Source of the DNA: Allofournierella sp.
GTDB lineage: Bacteria; Bacillota; Clostridia; Oscillospirales; Ruminococcaceae
DNA length: 64,000 nt
Direction: 5' to 3'
NCBI GenBank assembly: GCA_020025635.1
Contig: JAHHRU010000002.1
Location: 124,001 to 188,000 of the forward strand
How positions within the stretch are numbered: position 1 is the stretch's first letter; each line of letters starts with the position of its first letter. This document shows positions 17,719 to 26,213 of this stretch, piece after piece. A program made the position numbers and the translations under genes. The notes under the pieces are model-generated. The model made no database searches. It saw only the letters and a list, made by a program, of their open reading frames with translations, and had not been told where the DNA came from.

Positions 17719-18582
17719 ATGGCTGAAAATCACATCAAGACCAAACGAAAAGTTTTCATCGGCATCATGAACACGCTGATGATTTTGTCTGCCCTTTTCA
17801 CCTGTGCACTGGTTCTGTTTCTTGCAGGGTATGTGCTCATCCAAGGGCTTCCGAACATCACCTGGGAGCTGCTTTCCACAAGCCCCAGTTATCTTTCCGG
17901 GCGCATCGGCATCCTGCCGGATATCCTGAACACGGTTTATCTGATATTGGCCTCATTGGTCATCGTGATCCCTTTGGGGGCGGGAGCCGCCGTTTACCTG
18001 ACCGAATATGCCCAGAACAAGCGCCTGGTTTCGGCCATTGAATATGCCGCCGAAACCCTTTCGGGCATTCCTTCCATCATTTACGGCCTGGTGGGCATGC
18101 TGTTTTTCTGCCAGTTCCTCAACCTGCAGACCTCCCTTCTTGCCGGCGCACTGACCTTGGTGATCATGAACCTGCCCACCATTCTGCGAACCACTCAGGA
18201 AAGCCTGAAAACCGTTCCCCAAAGCTATCGGGAAGGGGCCTTTGGCCTGGGTGCCGGAAAATGGCGGGTCATCCGCACGGTGGTGCTGCCTGGCTGCATC
18301 GACGGCATTGTGACCGGGTGCATCCTCTCCATCGGGCGCATTTTGGGCGAATCGGCTGCCCTTCTTTTCACCGCAGGCTTTGCCCATGCCATGAACGGCT
18401 TTTGGGATGGCCTTGGCAGCGCGGGGGCCTCTTTAACGGTTGCCCTGTATGTTTACGCAAAGGAACAGGGCGAATTCGGCACTGCCTTTGCCATTGCCGC
18501 CATTTTGATGATCTTGACCCTGTTTCTCAACCTGCTGGCTGCCTTTGTGGGCCGGCTGTTTCAAAAAAGGAGAAGTTTATGA
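17719..18582 (+). CDS. pstA: Phosphate ABC transporter permease PstA
   Basis: A 287-residue permease partner of PstC. It has about six transmembrane helices, the PSIIYGLVGMLFF motif and the EAA loop LKTVPQSYREGAFGLGAGKWRVIRTVVLPGCIDGIVTG. An in-frame ATG at 17713 overlaps the pstC stop, but the ribosome site GGGAGG (17706-17711) sits only one base from it and seven from the ATG at 17719, so I prefer the latter. Its stop overlaps the pstB start by four bases. Confidence 0.93.
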   Translation: MAENHIKTKRKVFIGIMNTLMILSALFTCALVLFLAGYVLIQGLPNITWELLSTSPSYLSGRIGILPDILNTVYLILASLVIVIPLGAGAAVYLTEYAQNKRLVSAIEYAAETLSGIPSIIYGLVGMLFFCQFLNLQTSLLAGALTLVIMNLPTILRTTQESLKTVPQSYREGAFGLGAGKWRVIRTVVLPGCIDGIVTGCILSIGRILGESAALLFTAGFAHAMNGFWDGLGSAGASLTVALYVYAKEQGEFGTAFAIAAILMILTLFLNLLAAFVGRLFQKRRSL

Positions 18583-19337
18583 ACCGCTGCATTTTTTCGA
18601 TACAGGACCTCAGCCTTTGGTACAAAAGCTCCCAGGCGCTTCACAACATCTGCATGGATATCCCCGAAAAAAGCATCACCGCCCTGATCGGCCCTTCCGG
18701 CTGCGGGAAATCCACCTTTTTAAAGACCCTGAACCGCATGAACGACCTTATCCCGGATGTGAAAATTTCCGGCAGGGTCCTTTATGACGGCCGCGATATT
18801 TTTGCGCCGTCGGTGGATGTGAACCTGCTTCGCAAAGAGGTGGGCATGGTTTTTCAAAAGCCCAACCCCTTTCCCATGAGCATCTACGACAATGTGGCCT
18901 ACGGCCCCCGCACCCACGGCATTACCAGCCGGGTAAAGCTGGATGAAATCGTGGAGCGCTCGCTGCGGGATGCGGCCATCTGGGACGAAGTGAAGGACCG
19001 GCTGAAAAAGAACGCTCTGGGCCTTTCGGGCGGCCAGCAGCAGCGGCTGTGCATCGCCCGGGCCCTTGCCGTCCAGCCCCGGGTGCTGCTGATGGATGAA
19101 CCCACCAGCGCCCTGGACCCCATTTCCACCTCCAAGATCGAGGAGCTTGCCATGCAGCTTAAGGAAAAATACACCATCATCATTGTAACGCACAACATGC
19201 AGCAGGCCCTGCGGATCTCCGATCGGACCGCATTTTTCCTGCTGGGAGAGCTTGTGGAATACAGCGGCACCGAACAACTGTTCTCGCAGCCCCAGGACAA
19301 GCGCTGCGAAGATTACATTACAGGGAGGTTTGGATAA
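18579..19337 (+). CDS. pstB: Phosphate ABC transporter ATPase PstB
   Basis: A 252-residue ABC ATPase that powers PstCA. Walker A GPSGCGKST is at residues 38-46, the signature LSGGQQQR near 148, Walker B LLMDEPTSALDP near 168 and the switch His in VTHNMQQALR. The N-terminal NLNRMNDLIP-like block (FLKTLNRMNDLIPDVKISGRVLYDG) is diagnostic of PstB. It is translationally coupled to pstA (ATGA overlap) and to phoU (TAATG overlap). Confidence 0.96.
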   Translation: MNRCIFSIQDLSLWYKSSQALHNICMDIPEKSITALIGPSGCGKSTFLKTLNRMNDLIPDVKISGRVLYDGRDIFAPSVDVNLLRKEVGMVFQKPNPFPMSIYDNVAYGPRTHGITSRVKLDEIVERSLRDAAIWDEVKDRLKKNALGLSGGQQQRLCIARALAVQPRVLLMDEPTSALDPISTSKIEELAMQLKEKYTIIIVTHNMQQALRISDRTAFFLLGELVEYSGTEQLFSQPQDKRCEDYITGRFG

Positions 19338-20011
19338 TGAGAAGCCATTTTGATGAGCAGCTGGCCCTTTTGAATCAGGAGCTGACCGGCATGGGGGCCT
19401 TGTGCGAACAGGCCATTGCGCTGATTGCCCGGGCCCTTTCCGACAACGATAAAAAGCCGGCCAAGGAGGTTTCTGCGCTGGACCGGGAGATCGACCAGAC
19501 CGAGCGGGACATCGAAGCCCTCTGCCTGAAGCTGCTTTTGCAGCAGCAGCCGGTGGCCCGGGATCTGCGCCAGATCTCGGCCGCACTGAAAATGATCACC
19601 GATATGGAGCGCATCGGCGATCAGGCCGAGGACATTGCGGAAATCATTTTGTTTTTGGACGGCCGCCCCATCCCCGCCCATTCGCAGATCCACGAAATGG
19701 CCGCAGCCACCAGCAAAATGGTGACCTGCAGTGTGGATGCCTATGTGAAGAAGGATCCTTTGCTGGCGCAGGCGGTGATCGACTCGGATGATGCTGTGGA
19801 TGAAGATTTCAATCAAATCAAAAAAGCTCTGATCGAGGTGATCGCACAGAACCCGGAGGACGGCGAATACGCACTGGATCTTTTGATGATCGCCAAATAC
19901 TTTGAACGCATTGGTGACCATGCCACCAACATTGCGGAATGGGTGCTTTTTTCCATCTCCGGCCATCATGCCGATGAAACGCCCCCGCGGCCGGAATATG
20001 AACAGAAGTGA
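19337..20011 (+). CDS. phoU: Phosphate signalling protein PhoU
   Basis: A 224-residue PhoU with two three-helix repeats, each carrying an acidic metal-binding patch (DMERIGDQAEDIAE around residues 88-101 and YFERIGDHATNIAEW around 193-207). PhoU links the Pst transporter to the PhoR kinase, restraining the Pho response when phosphate is plentiful. It is fused tightly to pstB by a one-base overlap. Confidence 0.95.
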   Translation: MRSHFDEQLALLNQELTGMGALCEQAIALIARALSDNDKKPAKEVSALDREIDQTERDIEALCLKLLLQQQPVARDLRQISAALKMITDMERIGDQAEDIAEIILFLDGRPIPAHSQIHEMAAATSKMVTCSVDAYVKKDPLLAQAVIDSDDAVDEDFNQIKKALIEVIAQNPEDGEYALDLLMIAKYFERIGDHATNIAEWVLFSISGHHADETPPRPEYEQK

Positions 20012-20028
20012 AATTCCGGCTGTTCCAG

Positions 20029-20057
20029 TTGAGAAAACCTTCCCAACACAGTATAAT
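20029..20057 (+). promoter_or_regulatory. Internal promoter for phoB-phoR
   Basis: TTGAGA (20029-20034), a 17-base spacer, then a perfect TATAAT (20052-20057), just downstream of phoU. It would let the two-component pair be expressed apart from the transporter. Confidence 0.8.
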
Positions 20058-20073
20058 ACACTTTAAAAGGACT

Positions 20074-20106
20074 GCTTTGCATCCGTTTTTCAAATGGATG
20101 CAAAGC
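20074..20106 (+). promoter_or_regulatory. Strong hairpin in the phoB leader
   Basis: The inverted repeat GCTTTGCATCC / GGATGCAAAGC falls between the phoB promoter and its start codon. A short interrupted T-run (TGATTTTTC) follows. It could be a weak attenuator, a stabilising stem or a protein site. Confidence 0.6.
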
Positions 20107-20153
20107 GTGATTTTTCAAACCGCCAAACACCGGCATGGAATGGGGGAAACGAA

Positions 20154-20828
20154 ATGATTTACTGCGTGGAAGATGACAGCGGCATTCGGGATCTGATGCT
20201 TTACACCCTGAATGCCGCCGGTTTTGAGGCAAAAGGCTTTGCGGACGGCGCCGCCTTTTGGGATGCTTTGGCATCCCAAAGGCCCCGGCTGATTCTTTTG
20301 GACATCATGCTGCCCGGCGAAGACGGCCTTTCCATTTTAAAAAGGCTTCGCGCAAGCTCCCTTGCCGCCGGCATTCCGGTGATCCTGGCCACGGCCAAGG
20401 GCACCGAATACGACAAGGTGATCGGCCTGGATCTTGGGGCCGACGACTACCTGGCAAAGCCTTTCGGCATGATGGAGATGATCTCCCGTGTAAAGGCTGT
20501 TCTGCGTCGGGCAGAGCCAAAGTATGTTTCCTCCATCCTGCAGGCGGGCCGGCTGATTTTAAATGCCGAGGAGCACACAGTCACCGCAAACGGTGTGCGG
20601 ATCGACCTGACCTTAAAGGAATTTGAGCTTTTGAAGCTCTTTATGGAAAATCCCGGCCGGGTCTTTACCCGGGACCAGCTTTTGCAGGCCGTATGGGGAA
20701 TCGACTATCTGGGCGAAAGCCGGACCGTGGACGTGCACATCGGCACACTGCGCACCAAGCTCGGCTCCTGCGGTGACTGCATCAAAACAGTCCGGGGCGT
20801 TGGCTACCGTCTGGAGGCCGCATTATGA
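20154..20828 (+). CDS. phoB: OmpR-family response regulator (PhoB/PhoP type)
   Basis: A 224-residue response regulator. The receiver domain (1-115) has the acidic pair ED/D at 6-8, the phosphoacceptor D50 (LILLDIMLPGEDG), T/K switch residues (ATAKG, YLAKPFG) and a C-terminal winged helix (about 125-224, LTLKEFELLKLFMENPGRVFTRDQLL, SRTVDVHIGTLRTKLG). Linkage to pst and phoR indicates phosphate control, though closely related OmpR-type regulators have other jobs. The ATG at 20154 starts a canonical receiver domain; longer starts add unrelated residues. Confidence 0.9.
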   Translation: MIYCVEDDSGIRDLMLYTLNAAGFEAKGFADGAAFWDALASQRPRLILLDIMLPGEDGLSILKRLRASSLAAGIPVILATAKGTEYDKVIGLDLGADDYLAKPFGMMEMISRVKAVLRRAEPKYVSSILQAGRLILNAEEHTVTANGVRIDLTLKEFELLKLFMENPGRVFTRDQLLQAVWGIDYLGESRTVDVHIGTLRTKLGSCGDCIKTVRGVGYRLEAAL

Positions 20829-22525
20829 CAAAGCGCATTTTCCGCTCCATCTGCCTTGCGGCCATCTGCGTTTTCATTGCTTCCATCACCCTTTTTATGG
20901 GGGTCCTTTACAACTATTTTTCCGGGGTCCAGTTCTCCCAGCTCAAAATGCAGACGTCCCTTGCCGCTCAGGGGGTCGCCCATGAGGGCTCTGCCTATTT
21001 CGAAGGCCTTTCCCCAGACAGCTACCGCATCACCTGGATCGATGCGGACGGCACCGTTTTGTTCGACAGCCGGTCCGACCTTTCCGAAATGGAAAACCAT
21101 CTGGAGCGGGAAGAGGTGAAAGAAGCTCTGGCGGATGGCCTCGGCCAAAGCACCCGCTATTCGCGCACCCTTCTGGAACGCTCGCTTTACTGCGCACAGC
21201 ATCTGCCCGATGGCACCGTGATTCGGCTTTCGGTTGCCCAAAGCACTCCGTTCACCCTGTTTTTGGGCATGACCGGGCCGATCTGCCTGATTTTTGCCGT
21301 TGCCGTGGTATTGTCACTGGTGCTGGCTTCCCGCCTTTCCAAAAACATCGTGCGCCCGCTCAACCAACTGGATCTGGATCATCCGCTCAGCAGTGAAGGC
21401 TATGATGAACTTTCGCCCCTGCTGCGCCGGCTCAGCGTTCAGCAGCAGCAGATCCGCCGGCAGACCAGCGAGCTTTTCCAAAAGCAGCAAGAATTTGAAG
21501 CCGTGACCACCGGCATGGCCGAAGGCATCGTTCTTATGAACAGCAGGCAGGTCATTCTCAGCATCAACCCGGCGGCCCAGCGCCTTTTGGGCACCGATGC
21601 TGCCTGTGTGGGGGAATTCATGCAGTCGGTGAATCGCAGCCCGGAGCTGCAGCAGCTTCTTTGCCGGGCCGAAAGCGGGGTGCACAGCGAAAAAATCCTT
21701 TCGCTGTGCGGCGGGACCTACCAGCTGGATGCAAGCCCTATTTTATCGGACGGCAAAATTTCCGGCATGGCGCTTCTTTTGCTGGATGTGACCGAAAAAG
21801 AAAAAGCAGAGCAGATGCGCCGGGAGTTCACGGCCAATGTATCCCACGAGCTGAAAACGCCTCTGCACACCATTTCCGGCTGTGCTGAGCTGATGGCAAA
21901 CGGCATGGTCCGCCAGCAGGATCTGCCGAAATTTTCCTCCCAGATCTACACCGAGGCCCAGCGGATGATCCGCCTTGTGGAGGACATCATCCGGCTTTCA
22001 CATCTGGACGAGGGCGCTCAGGACATGAAACCGGAAGCAGTGGACCTTTACGGCATTGCCCGGGAAACGGTAAAGAGCCTGGAGCCTTCGGCCAACACCT
22101 GCAGGGTGGAGCTTCATCTGGAGGGCAGCCCCGCTGTTCTCACCGGTATTCCACAGCTTTTGCAGGGCATTGTTTATAACCTGTGCGACAACGCCATCAA
22201 ATACAACCGTCCGGGCGGCAGTGTAACGGTAACGGTCAAAGAAGAGGCCCAAACCGTTTGCCTCACCGTTGCAGACACCGGCATCGGAATTCCCCCGGAA
22301 CACACAGAGCGTATTTTTGAGCGGTTTTACCGGGTGGATAAAAGCCACTCGAAGGAGATCGGCGGCACAGGGCTTGGGCTTTCCATCGTAAAGCATTCGG
22401 CAAAGCTTCACAATGCTGTCATCGACCTGCAAAGCACTCCCGGAAAAGGCACCGCCATCTCGGTTCGCTTTTCGAAAGCTTCTTGGCCGGGCGGCCCTGC
22501 TTTCCCCGCTTTGCCCAAAGCCTGA
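20825..22525 (+). CDS. phoR: Sensor histidine kinase (PhoR type)
   Basis: A 566-residue membrane kinase. A first transmembrane helix (about 5-30), an extracytoplasmic sensor region (about 31-140) and a second helix (about 145-175) lead to a coiled linker, a PAS-like domain (about 225-315) and the kinase core. Visible boxes are the H box FTANVSHELKTPLHTISG (phospho-His near 341), N box NLCDNAIKYNRPGG, DTGIGIPPEH and GGTGLGLSIVKH. It overlaps phoB by four bases. Its signal is probably relayed from PstSCAB/PhoU rather than from phosphate directly. Confidence 0.9.
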   Translation: MTKRIFRSICLAAICVFIASITLFMGVLYNYFSGVQFSQLKMQTSLAAQGVAHEGSAYFEGLSPDSYRITWIDADGTVLFDSRSDLSEMENHLEREEVKEALADGLGQSTRYSRTLLERSLYCAQHLPDGTVIRLSVAQSTPFTLFLGMTGPICLIFAVAVVLSLVLASRLSKNIVRPLNQLDLDHPLSSEGYDELSPLLRRLSVQQQQIRRQTSELFQKQQEFEAVTTGMAEGIVLMNSRQVILSINPAAQRLLGTDAACVGEFMQSVNRSPELQQLLCRAESGVHSEKILSLCGGTYQLDASPILSDGKISGMALLLLDVTEKEKAEQMRREFTANVSHELKTPLHTISGCAELMANGMVRQQDLPKFSSQIYTEAQRMIRLVEDIIRLSHLDEGAQDMKPEAVDLYGIARETVKSLEPSANTCRVELHLEGSPAVLTGIPQLLQGIVYNLCDNAIKYNRPGGSVTVTVKEEAQTVCLTVADTGIGIPPEHTERIFERFYRVDKSHSKEIGGTGLGLSIVKHSAKLHNAVIDLQSTPGKGTAISVRFSKASWPGGPAFPALPKA

Positions 22526-22571
22526 CGGAAAGCTGCCCCTTGTTTTGCGGCCGCTTGCTTTTTTGGAATAT

Positions 22572-22624
22572 AAAAAACCAGGCATCTGTCCTTCCTTTTT
22601 GGGATGGCAGATGCCTGGTTTTTT
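22572..22624 (+). terminator. Terminator of phoR (bidirectional in form)
   Basis: A perfect 17-bp stem, 22572-22588 with 22608-22624, ending in a T-run. Confidence 0.88.
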
Positions 22625-22628
22625 ATGC

Positions 22629-22661
22629 AAAAAGGCCGCCGCCCAAACGGGCAGCGGCCTT
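22629..22661 (-). terminator. Terminator of rplJ-rplL
   Basis: The stem 22632-22644 / 22649-22661 has one position that is a G-U pair only when read on the minus strand. A T-run follows on that strand. Confidence 0.82.
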
Positions 22662-22699
22662 CTCAGTGCTCAAGATCTTGTTAACACAAGGTGAGAAAC

Positions 22700-23074
22700 T
22701 TACTTCAGCTCAACCTTAGCGCCAGCCTCTTCCAGCTTCTTCTTGATGTCCTCAGCGTCAGCCTTGGAAGCAGCTTCCTTGATGGTCTTGGGAGCGCCGT
22801 CGACCATAGCCTTAGCTTCCTTCAGACCCAGACCGGTGATCTCCTTCACCAGCTTGATAACGTTCATCTTGCTTGCGCCAGCCTCAGCCAGAACAACGTC
22901 GAACTCGGTCTTCTCTTCAGCAGCGGGGGCAGCAGCGCCGCCAGCAGCGGGAGCAGCAGCAGCAACAGCAGAAACGCCGAACTCCTCGCAGTAGGTATCG
23001 ATGAGCTCTTTCAGCTCCAGAACAGACAGCTCTTTAACAGCGTCAATGATAGCAGTGATTTTCTCAGAAGCCAT
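22700..23074 (-). CDS. rplL: 50S ribosomal protein L7/L12
   Basis: A 124-residue L7/L12, the acidic stalk protein that recruits translation GTPases. It has an N-terminal dimerisation domain (MASEKITAIIDAVKELSVLELKELIDTYCEEFGV), an Ala-rich hinge (about 39-55) and a conserved C-terminal domain (EKTEFDVVLAEAGASKMNVIKLVKEITGLGLKEAKAMVDGAPKTIKE). The start at 23074 is set by GGAGGTA just upstream; a longer start would add five odd residues. The hinge carries synonymous Gly/Ala repeats typical of the protein. Confidence 0.97.
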   Translation of the reverse strand: MASEKITAIIDAVKELSVLELKELIDTYCEEFGVSAVAAAAPAAGGAAAPAAEEKTEFDVVLAEAGASKMNVIKLVKEITGLGLKEAKAMVDGAPKTIKEAASKADAEDIKKKLEEAGAKVELK

Positions 23075-23159
23075 TGTATTTACCTCCAATGTAATTATTG
23101 TGTTTTGTTGGGATCACGCGGCTTTTGCCGGGACCCTGTTTATTATGCCGCGTCTGCGA

Positions 23160-23672
23160 TCAGGCAGCGGGCTCTTCTGCGCTCTTGTCCACGAAAGCCT
23201 GCATAGCAACAGCCAGACCGCTGAGGGTGCTGGTGAGTGCGCCTGCAAACATGGAAAGCATACCTTCCAGACCGGGCAGCTTTGCGATCGCTTCGATCTC
23301 GGCCTTGTTCATGACCTTGCCGTCCATATAACCGGTCTTTACGCTGAACTTGCCCTTGGACTCGTCAGCGAACTTGCACAGGATACGGGAAGCAGCGATG
23401 CGGTCTTCGCTGGCAACAGCAATAGCAGTGGTGCCTTCCAGGGCATCAGTCATGCCGTCCAGTTCGGTGCCGTTGATCGCGAGGCGGAGCATGGTGTTCT
23501 TTACAACAAAATACTCAACGCCGGCCTCACGCAGCTCCTTACGCAGCTTGGTGTCGTCGGCCACATTGATACCCTTGTAGTCAACCACCACGCCCGCAAC
23601 GGAGTTAGCAAGCTTTTCCTTCAGCTCGGCAACATAGGCCTGCTTCTGGGTCAGAATTTTCTCACTGGGCAT
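23160..23672 (-). CDS. rplJ: 50S ribosomal protein L10
   Basis: A 170-residue L10, the base of the ribosomal stalk onto which L7/L12 dimers bind. The N-terminal rRNA-binding globular part is typical (KLANSVAGVVVDYKGINVADDTKLRKELREAGVEYFVVKNTMLRLAI), as is the C-terminal helix that carries the L12 dimers. AGGTG precedes the start. It is first in a two-gene unit with rplL, behind its own promoter and a structured leader to which L10-L12 is expected to bind for feedback control. Confidence 0.96.
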   Translation of the reverse strand: MPSEKILTQKQAYVAELKEKLANSVAGVVVDYKGINVADDTKLRKELREAGVEYFVVKNTMLRLAINGTELDGMTDALEGTTAIAVASEDRIAASRILCKFADESKGKFSVKTGYMDGKVMNKAEIEAIAKLPGLEGMLSMFAGALTSTLSGLAVAMQAFVDKSAEEPAA

Positions 23673-23851
23673 TTGGTTTCACCTCGTTTCGACTCTATAT
23701 AAGTTTCTCTATTTCGCAGCAAAAAGCCCCTCTCCCGCCGAATGGCCGGAAAGGGGCGCAAAGCTACATAAAGTCTTGCATGAAACCCGTTTCTCGGCAG
23801 GCGGACAATTGTCCTTATGCTGCAATGAGCACCTGCTGTCTTAAAAACAGC
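23673..23851 (-). promoter_or_regulatory. L10-type ribosomal protein leader with an attenuator
   Basis: About 180 bases of rplJ leader. It contains several hairpins, including GCTGTTTTTAAGACAGC near its 5' end. Near the 3' end an intrinsic terminator (minus strand, 23721-23757, arms GCCCCT / AGGGGC around an inner stem, then TTTTT) lies 49 bases before rplJ. This matches the usual L10 leader position, where L10(L12)4 binds its mRNA. The family call rests on context and position; I did not align it to a covariance model. Confidence 0.65.
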
Positions 23852-23857
23852 AACAAT

Positions 23858-23886
23858 ATTATACCGCTACAAAACGGGTTTGTCAA
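23858..23886 (-). promoter_or_regulatory. Consensus promoter of rplJ-rplL
   Basis: On the minus strand: TTGACA (23881-23886), a 17-base spacer, TATAAT (23858-23863). This is a full consensus match placed directly after the rplA stop codon. Confidence 0.9.
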
Positions 23887-23894
23887 GCGTTTTT

Positions 23895-24590
23895 TTATAC
23901 GCCGTACTTGGAGCTGCTCATCTTCACGCCGGGGCCCATGGTGGTAGCCACAGTGGCGCTCTTGATGTACTGGCCCTTAGCAGCGGCGGGCTTTGCCTTA
24001 ACGATTGCTTCCATAACAACCTTCAGGTTCTCAGCCAGCTTCTCGGGGCCAAAGCTTGCCTTGCCCACGGGAACATGGATGATGTTCTGCTTGTCCAGGC
24101 GGTACTCGATCTTACCAGCCTTAGCCTCGGTAACGGCACGGCCGATATCGGGGGTAACAGTGCCGGCCTTGGGGTTGGGCATCAGGCCGCGGGGTCCGAG
24201 GATCTTACCCAGACGGCCAACCTGGCCCATCATGTCCGGGGTGGTGACCAGAACGTCGAAGTCAACGAAGCCTTCGTTCTGGATCTTTGCGATCAGGTCA
24301 GCGTCGCCAACCATCATTGCGCCAGCTTCCTCAGCAGCCTTGGCAGCGTCGCCCTTGCAGATCGCAACAACGCGAACGTCCTTGCCGGTGCCGTGGGGCA
24401 GAACAACAGCGCCGCGGACCTGCTGGTCAGCGTGACGGCTGTCAACGCCCAGACGGACGTGCAGCTCGACGGTCTCGTCAAACTTAGCCTTAGCGGTCTG
24501 GCAGCAGATGTTCAGAGCCTCATCGCTGTCATACAGCTTGGAACGGTCGATCAGCTTAGCGCTGTCAACGTAGTGCTTACCGTGTTTCAT
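23895..24590 (-). CDS. rplA: 50S ribosomal protein L1
   Basis: A 231-residue L1, which binds 23S rRNA at the E-site stalk and helps release deacylated tRNA. It starts MKHGKHYVDSAKLIDRSKLYDSDEALNICCQTAKAKFDETVELHVRLGVD and contains the diagnostic GRLGKILGPRGLMPNPKAGTVT block. Length is standard. It follows rplK by about 60 bases and precedes the rplJ promoter. L1 often represses its own rplK-rplA messenger; I saw no clear leader match for this. Confidence 0.97.
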   Translation of the reverse strand: MKHGKHYVDSAKLIDRSKLYDSDEALNICCQTAKAKFDETVELHVRLGVDSRHADQQVRGAVVLPHGTGKDVRVVAICKGDAAKAAEEAGAMMVGDADLIAKIQNEGFVDFDVLVTTPDMMGQVGRLGKILGPRGLMPNPKAGTVTPDIGRAVTEAKAGKIEYRLDKQNIIHVPVGKASFGPEKLAENLKVVMEAIVKAKPAAAKGQYIKSATVATTMGPGVKMSSSKYGV

Positions 24591-24651
24591 TACTCATTTC
24601 CTCCTGTGTGGTATATCGGATGTTTTCCTCCCACGAATTCAGAGCAGCGGA

Positions 24652-25077
24652 TCACTCAGTAACGGTGACACCCATGCTGCGGCAGGTACCTGCGATCATG
24701 CTGACTGCGGTCTCGAGGGTCGCAGCGTTCAGGTCGGGCATTTTGGTCTTGGCAATCTCTTCCAGCTGAGCCTTGGTGATGGTAGCCACCTTGGTCTTGT
24801 TGGGAACGCCGGAACCGCTGTTGATGCCGCAAGCCTTCTTGATCAGCACAGGGGCCGGAGGAGTCTTGGTGATGAAGCTGAAGGAACGGTCAGCGTAAAC
24901 GGTGATCACAACAGGGATCACATAGCCGATGTCCTTCTGAGTGCGCTCGTTGAATTCCTTGGTGAACGCCATGATGTTCACGCCATGCTGGCCCAGCGCA
25001 GGACCAACAGGGGGAGCCGGGGTCGCCTTGCCGGCGGGGATCTGCAGTTTAATGTAACCAGTTACTTTCTGCGCCAT
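24652..25077 (-). CDS. rplK: 50S ribosomal protein L11
   Basis: A 141-residue L11 of the GTPase-associated centre. It begins MAQKVTGYIKLQIPAGKATPAPPVGPALGQHGVNIMAFTKEFN, with the conserved proline-rich linker, and has the C-terminal rRNA-binding domain (KIPDLNA-type, MPDLNAATLETAVSMIAGTCRSMGV). The ATG at 25077 follows GGAGGTG. It is fourth in rpmG-secE-nusG-rplK-rplA. Confidence 0.97.
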   Translation of the reverse strand: MAQKVTGYIKLQIPAGKATPAPPVGPALGQHGVNIMAFTKEFNERTQKDIGYVIPVVITVYADRSFSFITKTPPAPVLIKKACGINSGSGVPNKTKVATITKAQLEEIAKTKMPDLNAATLETAVSMIAGTCRSMGVTVTE

Positions 25078-25223
25078 TATAATGCACCTCCAAAATTTGT
25101 GGTAAGCTAGCGGGCCGCCCAAAATGCGGCCCTCCCACGGGCAGCGACGTCCGCCGCCCTATAAAAACCGCTGCAGCGCGGCTCTTACCATTGGTTTTTT
25201 GTCCGCTTCACGGACACGAATGA

Positions 25224-25760
25224 TTACAGGGGTTTAGCCTGATTGAGTTCCAGCTCGGCAGGAGTTTCCCGTCCGAACATGGAAACCTTGACGAAGACCT
25301 TCTGGGCCTTCAGGTCGATCTTCTCTACAAGACCTACGAAGCCTTCCAGAGGACCGGCCGTGATTTCAACATTGTCGCCCACTTCGTAGTCAACAGTCAT
25401 CTGATCGCTGGTTTCGGTCACATCGCTTTCCACGCCCAGCTTTTCCACCTCAGCATCCGACAGCGGCCAGGGCTTGGAGGAATCCCCCACAAAACCTGTA
25501 ACGCCGCGGCAGTTGCGCACGATGTACCAGCTGTCATCGGTCATGATCATTTTGACCATAACGTAACCGGGGAAGAGCTTGTGCTCTACCAGGCGCTCTT
25601 TGCCGTTTTTCAGCTCGGGCACCTGCTCGACCGGGACCTTGACCTTTTGGATAAGGTCGGTCATGTTGCGGTTTTCAACTGTGACCTCAAGGTCAGTTGC
25701 GACTTTGTTTTCGTAGCCGGAATAGGTATGAACAACATACCATTTTGCCTGTTCAGCCAT
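25224..25760 (-). CDS. nusG: Transcription termination/antitermination factor NusG
   Basis: A 178-residue NusG. The N-terminal NGN domain (WYVVHTYSGYENKVATDLE and FPGYVMVKMIMTDDSWYIVRNCRGVTGFVG) binds RNA polymerase. The C-terminal KOW domain (GDNVEITAGPLEGFVGLVEKIDLKAQKVFVKVSMFGRETPAELE) contacts ribosomal S10 or Rho. It is co-transcribed with secE, with 36 bases between. About 145 bases separate it from rplK, including a GTCCG/CGGAC hairpin. Confidence 0.96.
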   Translation of the reverse strand: MAEQAKWYVVHTYSGYENKVATDLEVTVENRNMTDLIQKVKVPVEQVPELKNGKERLVEHKLFPGYVMVKMIMTDDSWYIVRNCRGVTGFVGDSSKPWPLSDAEVEKLGVESDVTETSDQMTVDYEVGDNVEITAGPLEGFVGLVEKIDLKAQKVFVKVSMFGRETPAELELNQAKPL

Positions 25761-25796
25761 TCTGCAAAACCTCCCTCAGAATAAAGGAGCCTGTGC

Positions 25797-26048
25797 TTAC
25801 AGCCCGGCGGCAACAGAAAGGATGCCGCGCATGATACCGCCGAACAGCATATCCAGCAGCAGGATCAGGACAGAAGCGATAACAACGACCACCAGTACAA
25901 CGGCGGTGTTGTTAAGCACCTGTTTCTTGGTAGGCCATACGACCTTTTTCAGCTCACTTTTGGTGTCACGGAAAAACTTGCCCACATTTTTGAACCAGTT
26001 CTTCACTTTTGCGAAAAAGCCAGGCTTTTTGCTGTTTGCTTCAGCCAT
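25797..26048 (-). CDS. secE: Preprotein translocase subunit SecE
   Basis: An 83-residue SecE, the small clamp subunit of the SecYEG channel. It has a charged N-terminus, the conserved amphipathic FFRDTKSELKKVVWPTKKQVLNNT segment and a single C-terminal transmembrane helix (AVVLVVVVIASVLILLLDMLF), the usual Gram-positive form. It lies between rpmG and nusG, the standard neighbourhood. Confidence 0.96.
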   Translation of the reverse strand: MAEANSKKPGFFAKVKNWFKNVGKFFRDTKSELKKVVWPTKKQVLNNTAVVLVVVVIASVLILLLDMLFGGIMRGILSVAAGL

Positions 26049-26063
26049 CTTCTCCCGCCTTTC

Positions 26064-26213
26064 TCACTTTGTCTCGCGATGAACAGTATGCTTTTTGCAG
26101 AAGCGGCAATACTTCTTCATCTCAAGACGATCAGGGCTGTTCTTCTTGTTCTTCATGGTGTTGTAATTGCGCTGCTTGCACTCAGTGCAGGCCAGAGTGA
26201 TCTTAACTCTCAT
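26064..26213 (-). CDS. rpmG: 50S ribosomal protein L33 (zinc type)
   Basis: A 49-residue L33: MRVKITLACTECKQRNY at the start, YCRFCKKHTVHRETK at the end. The two CxxC pairs mark the zinc-binding form, as opposed to the zinc-free paralogue many Firmicutes use under zinc limitation. GGAGGTG precedes the ATG. It is first in the rpmG-secE-nusG operon. Confidence 0.95.
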   Translation of the reverse strand: MRVKITLACTECKQRNYNTMKNKKNSPDRLEMKKYCRFCKKHTVHRETK

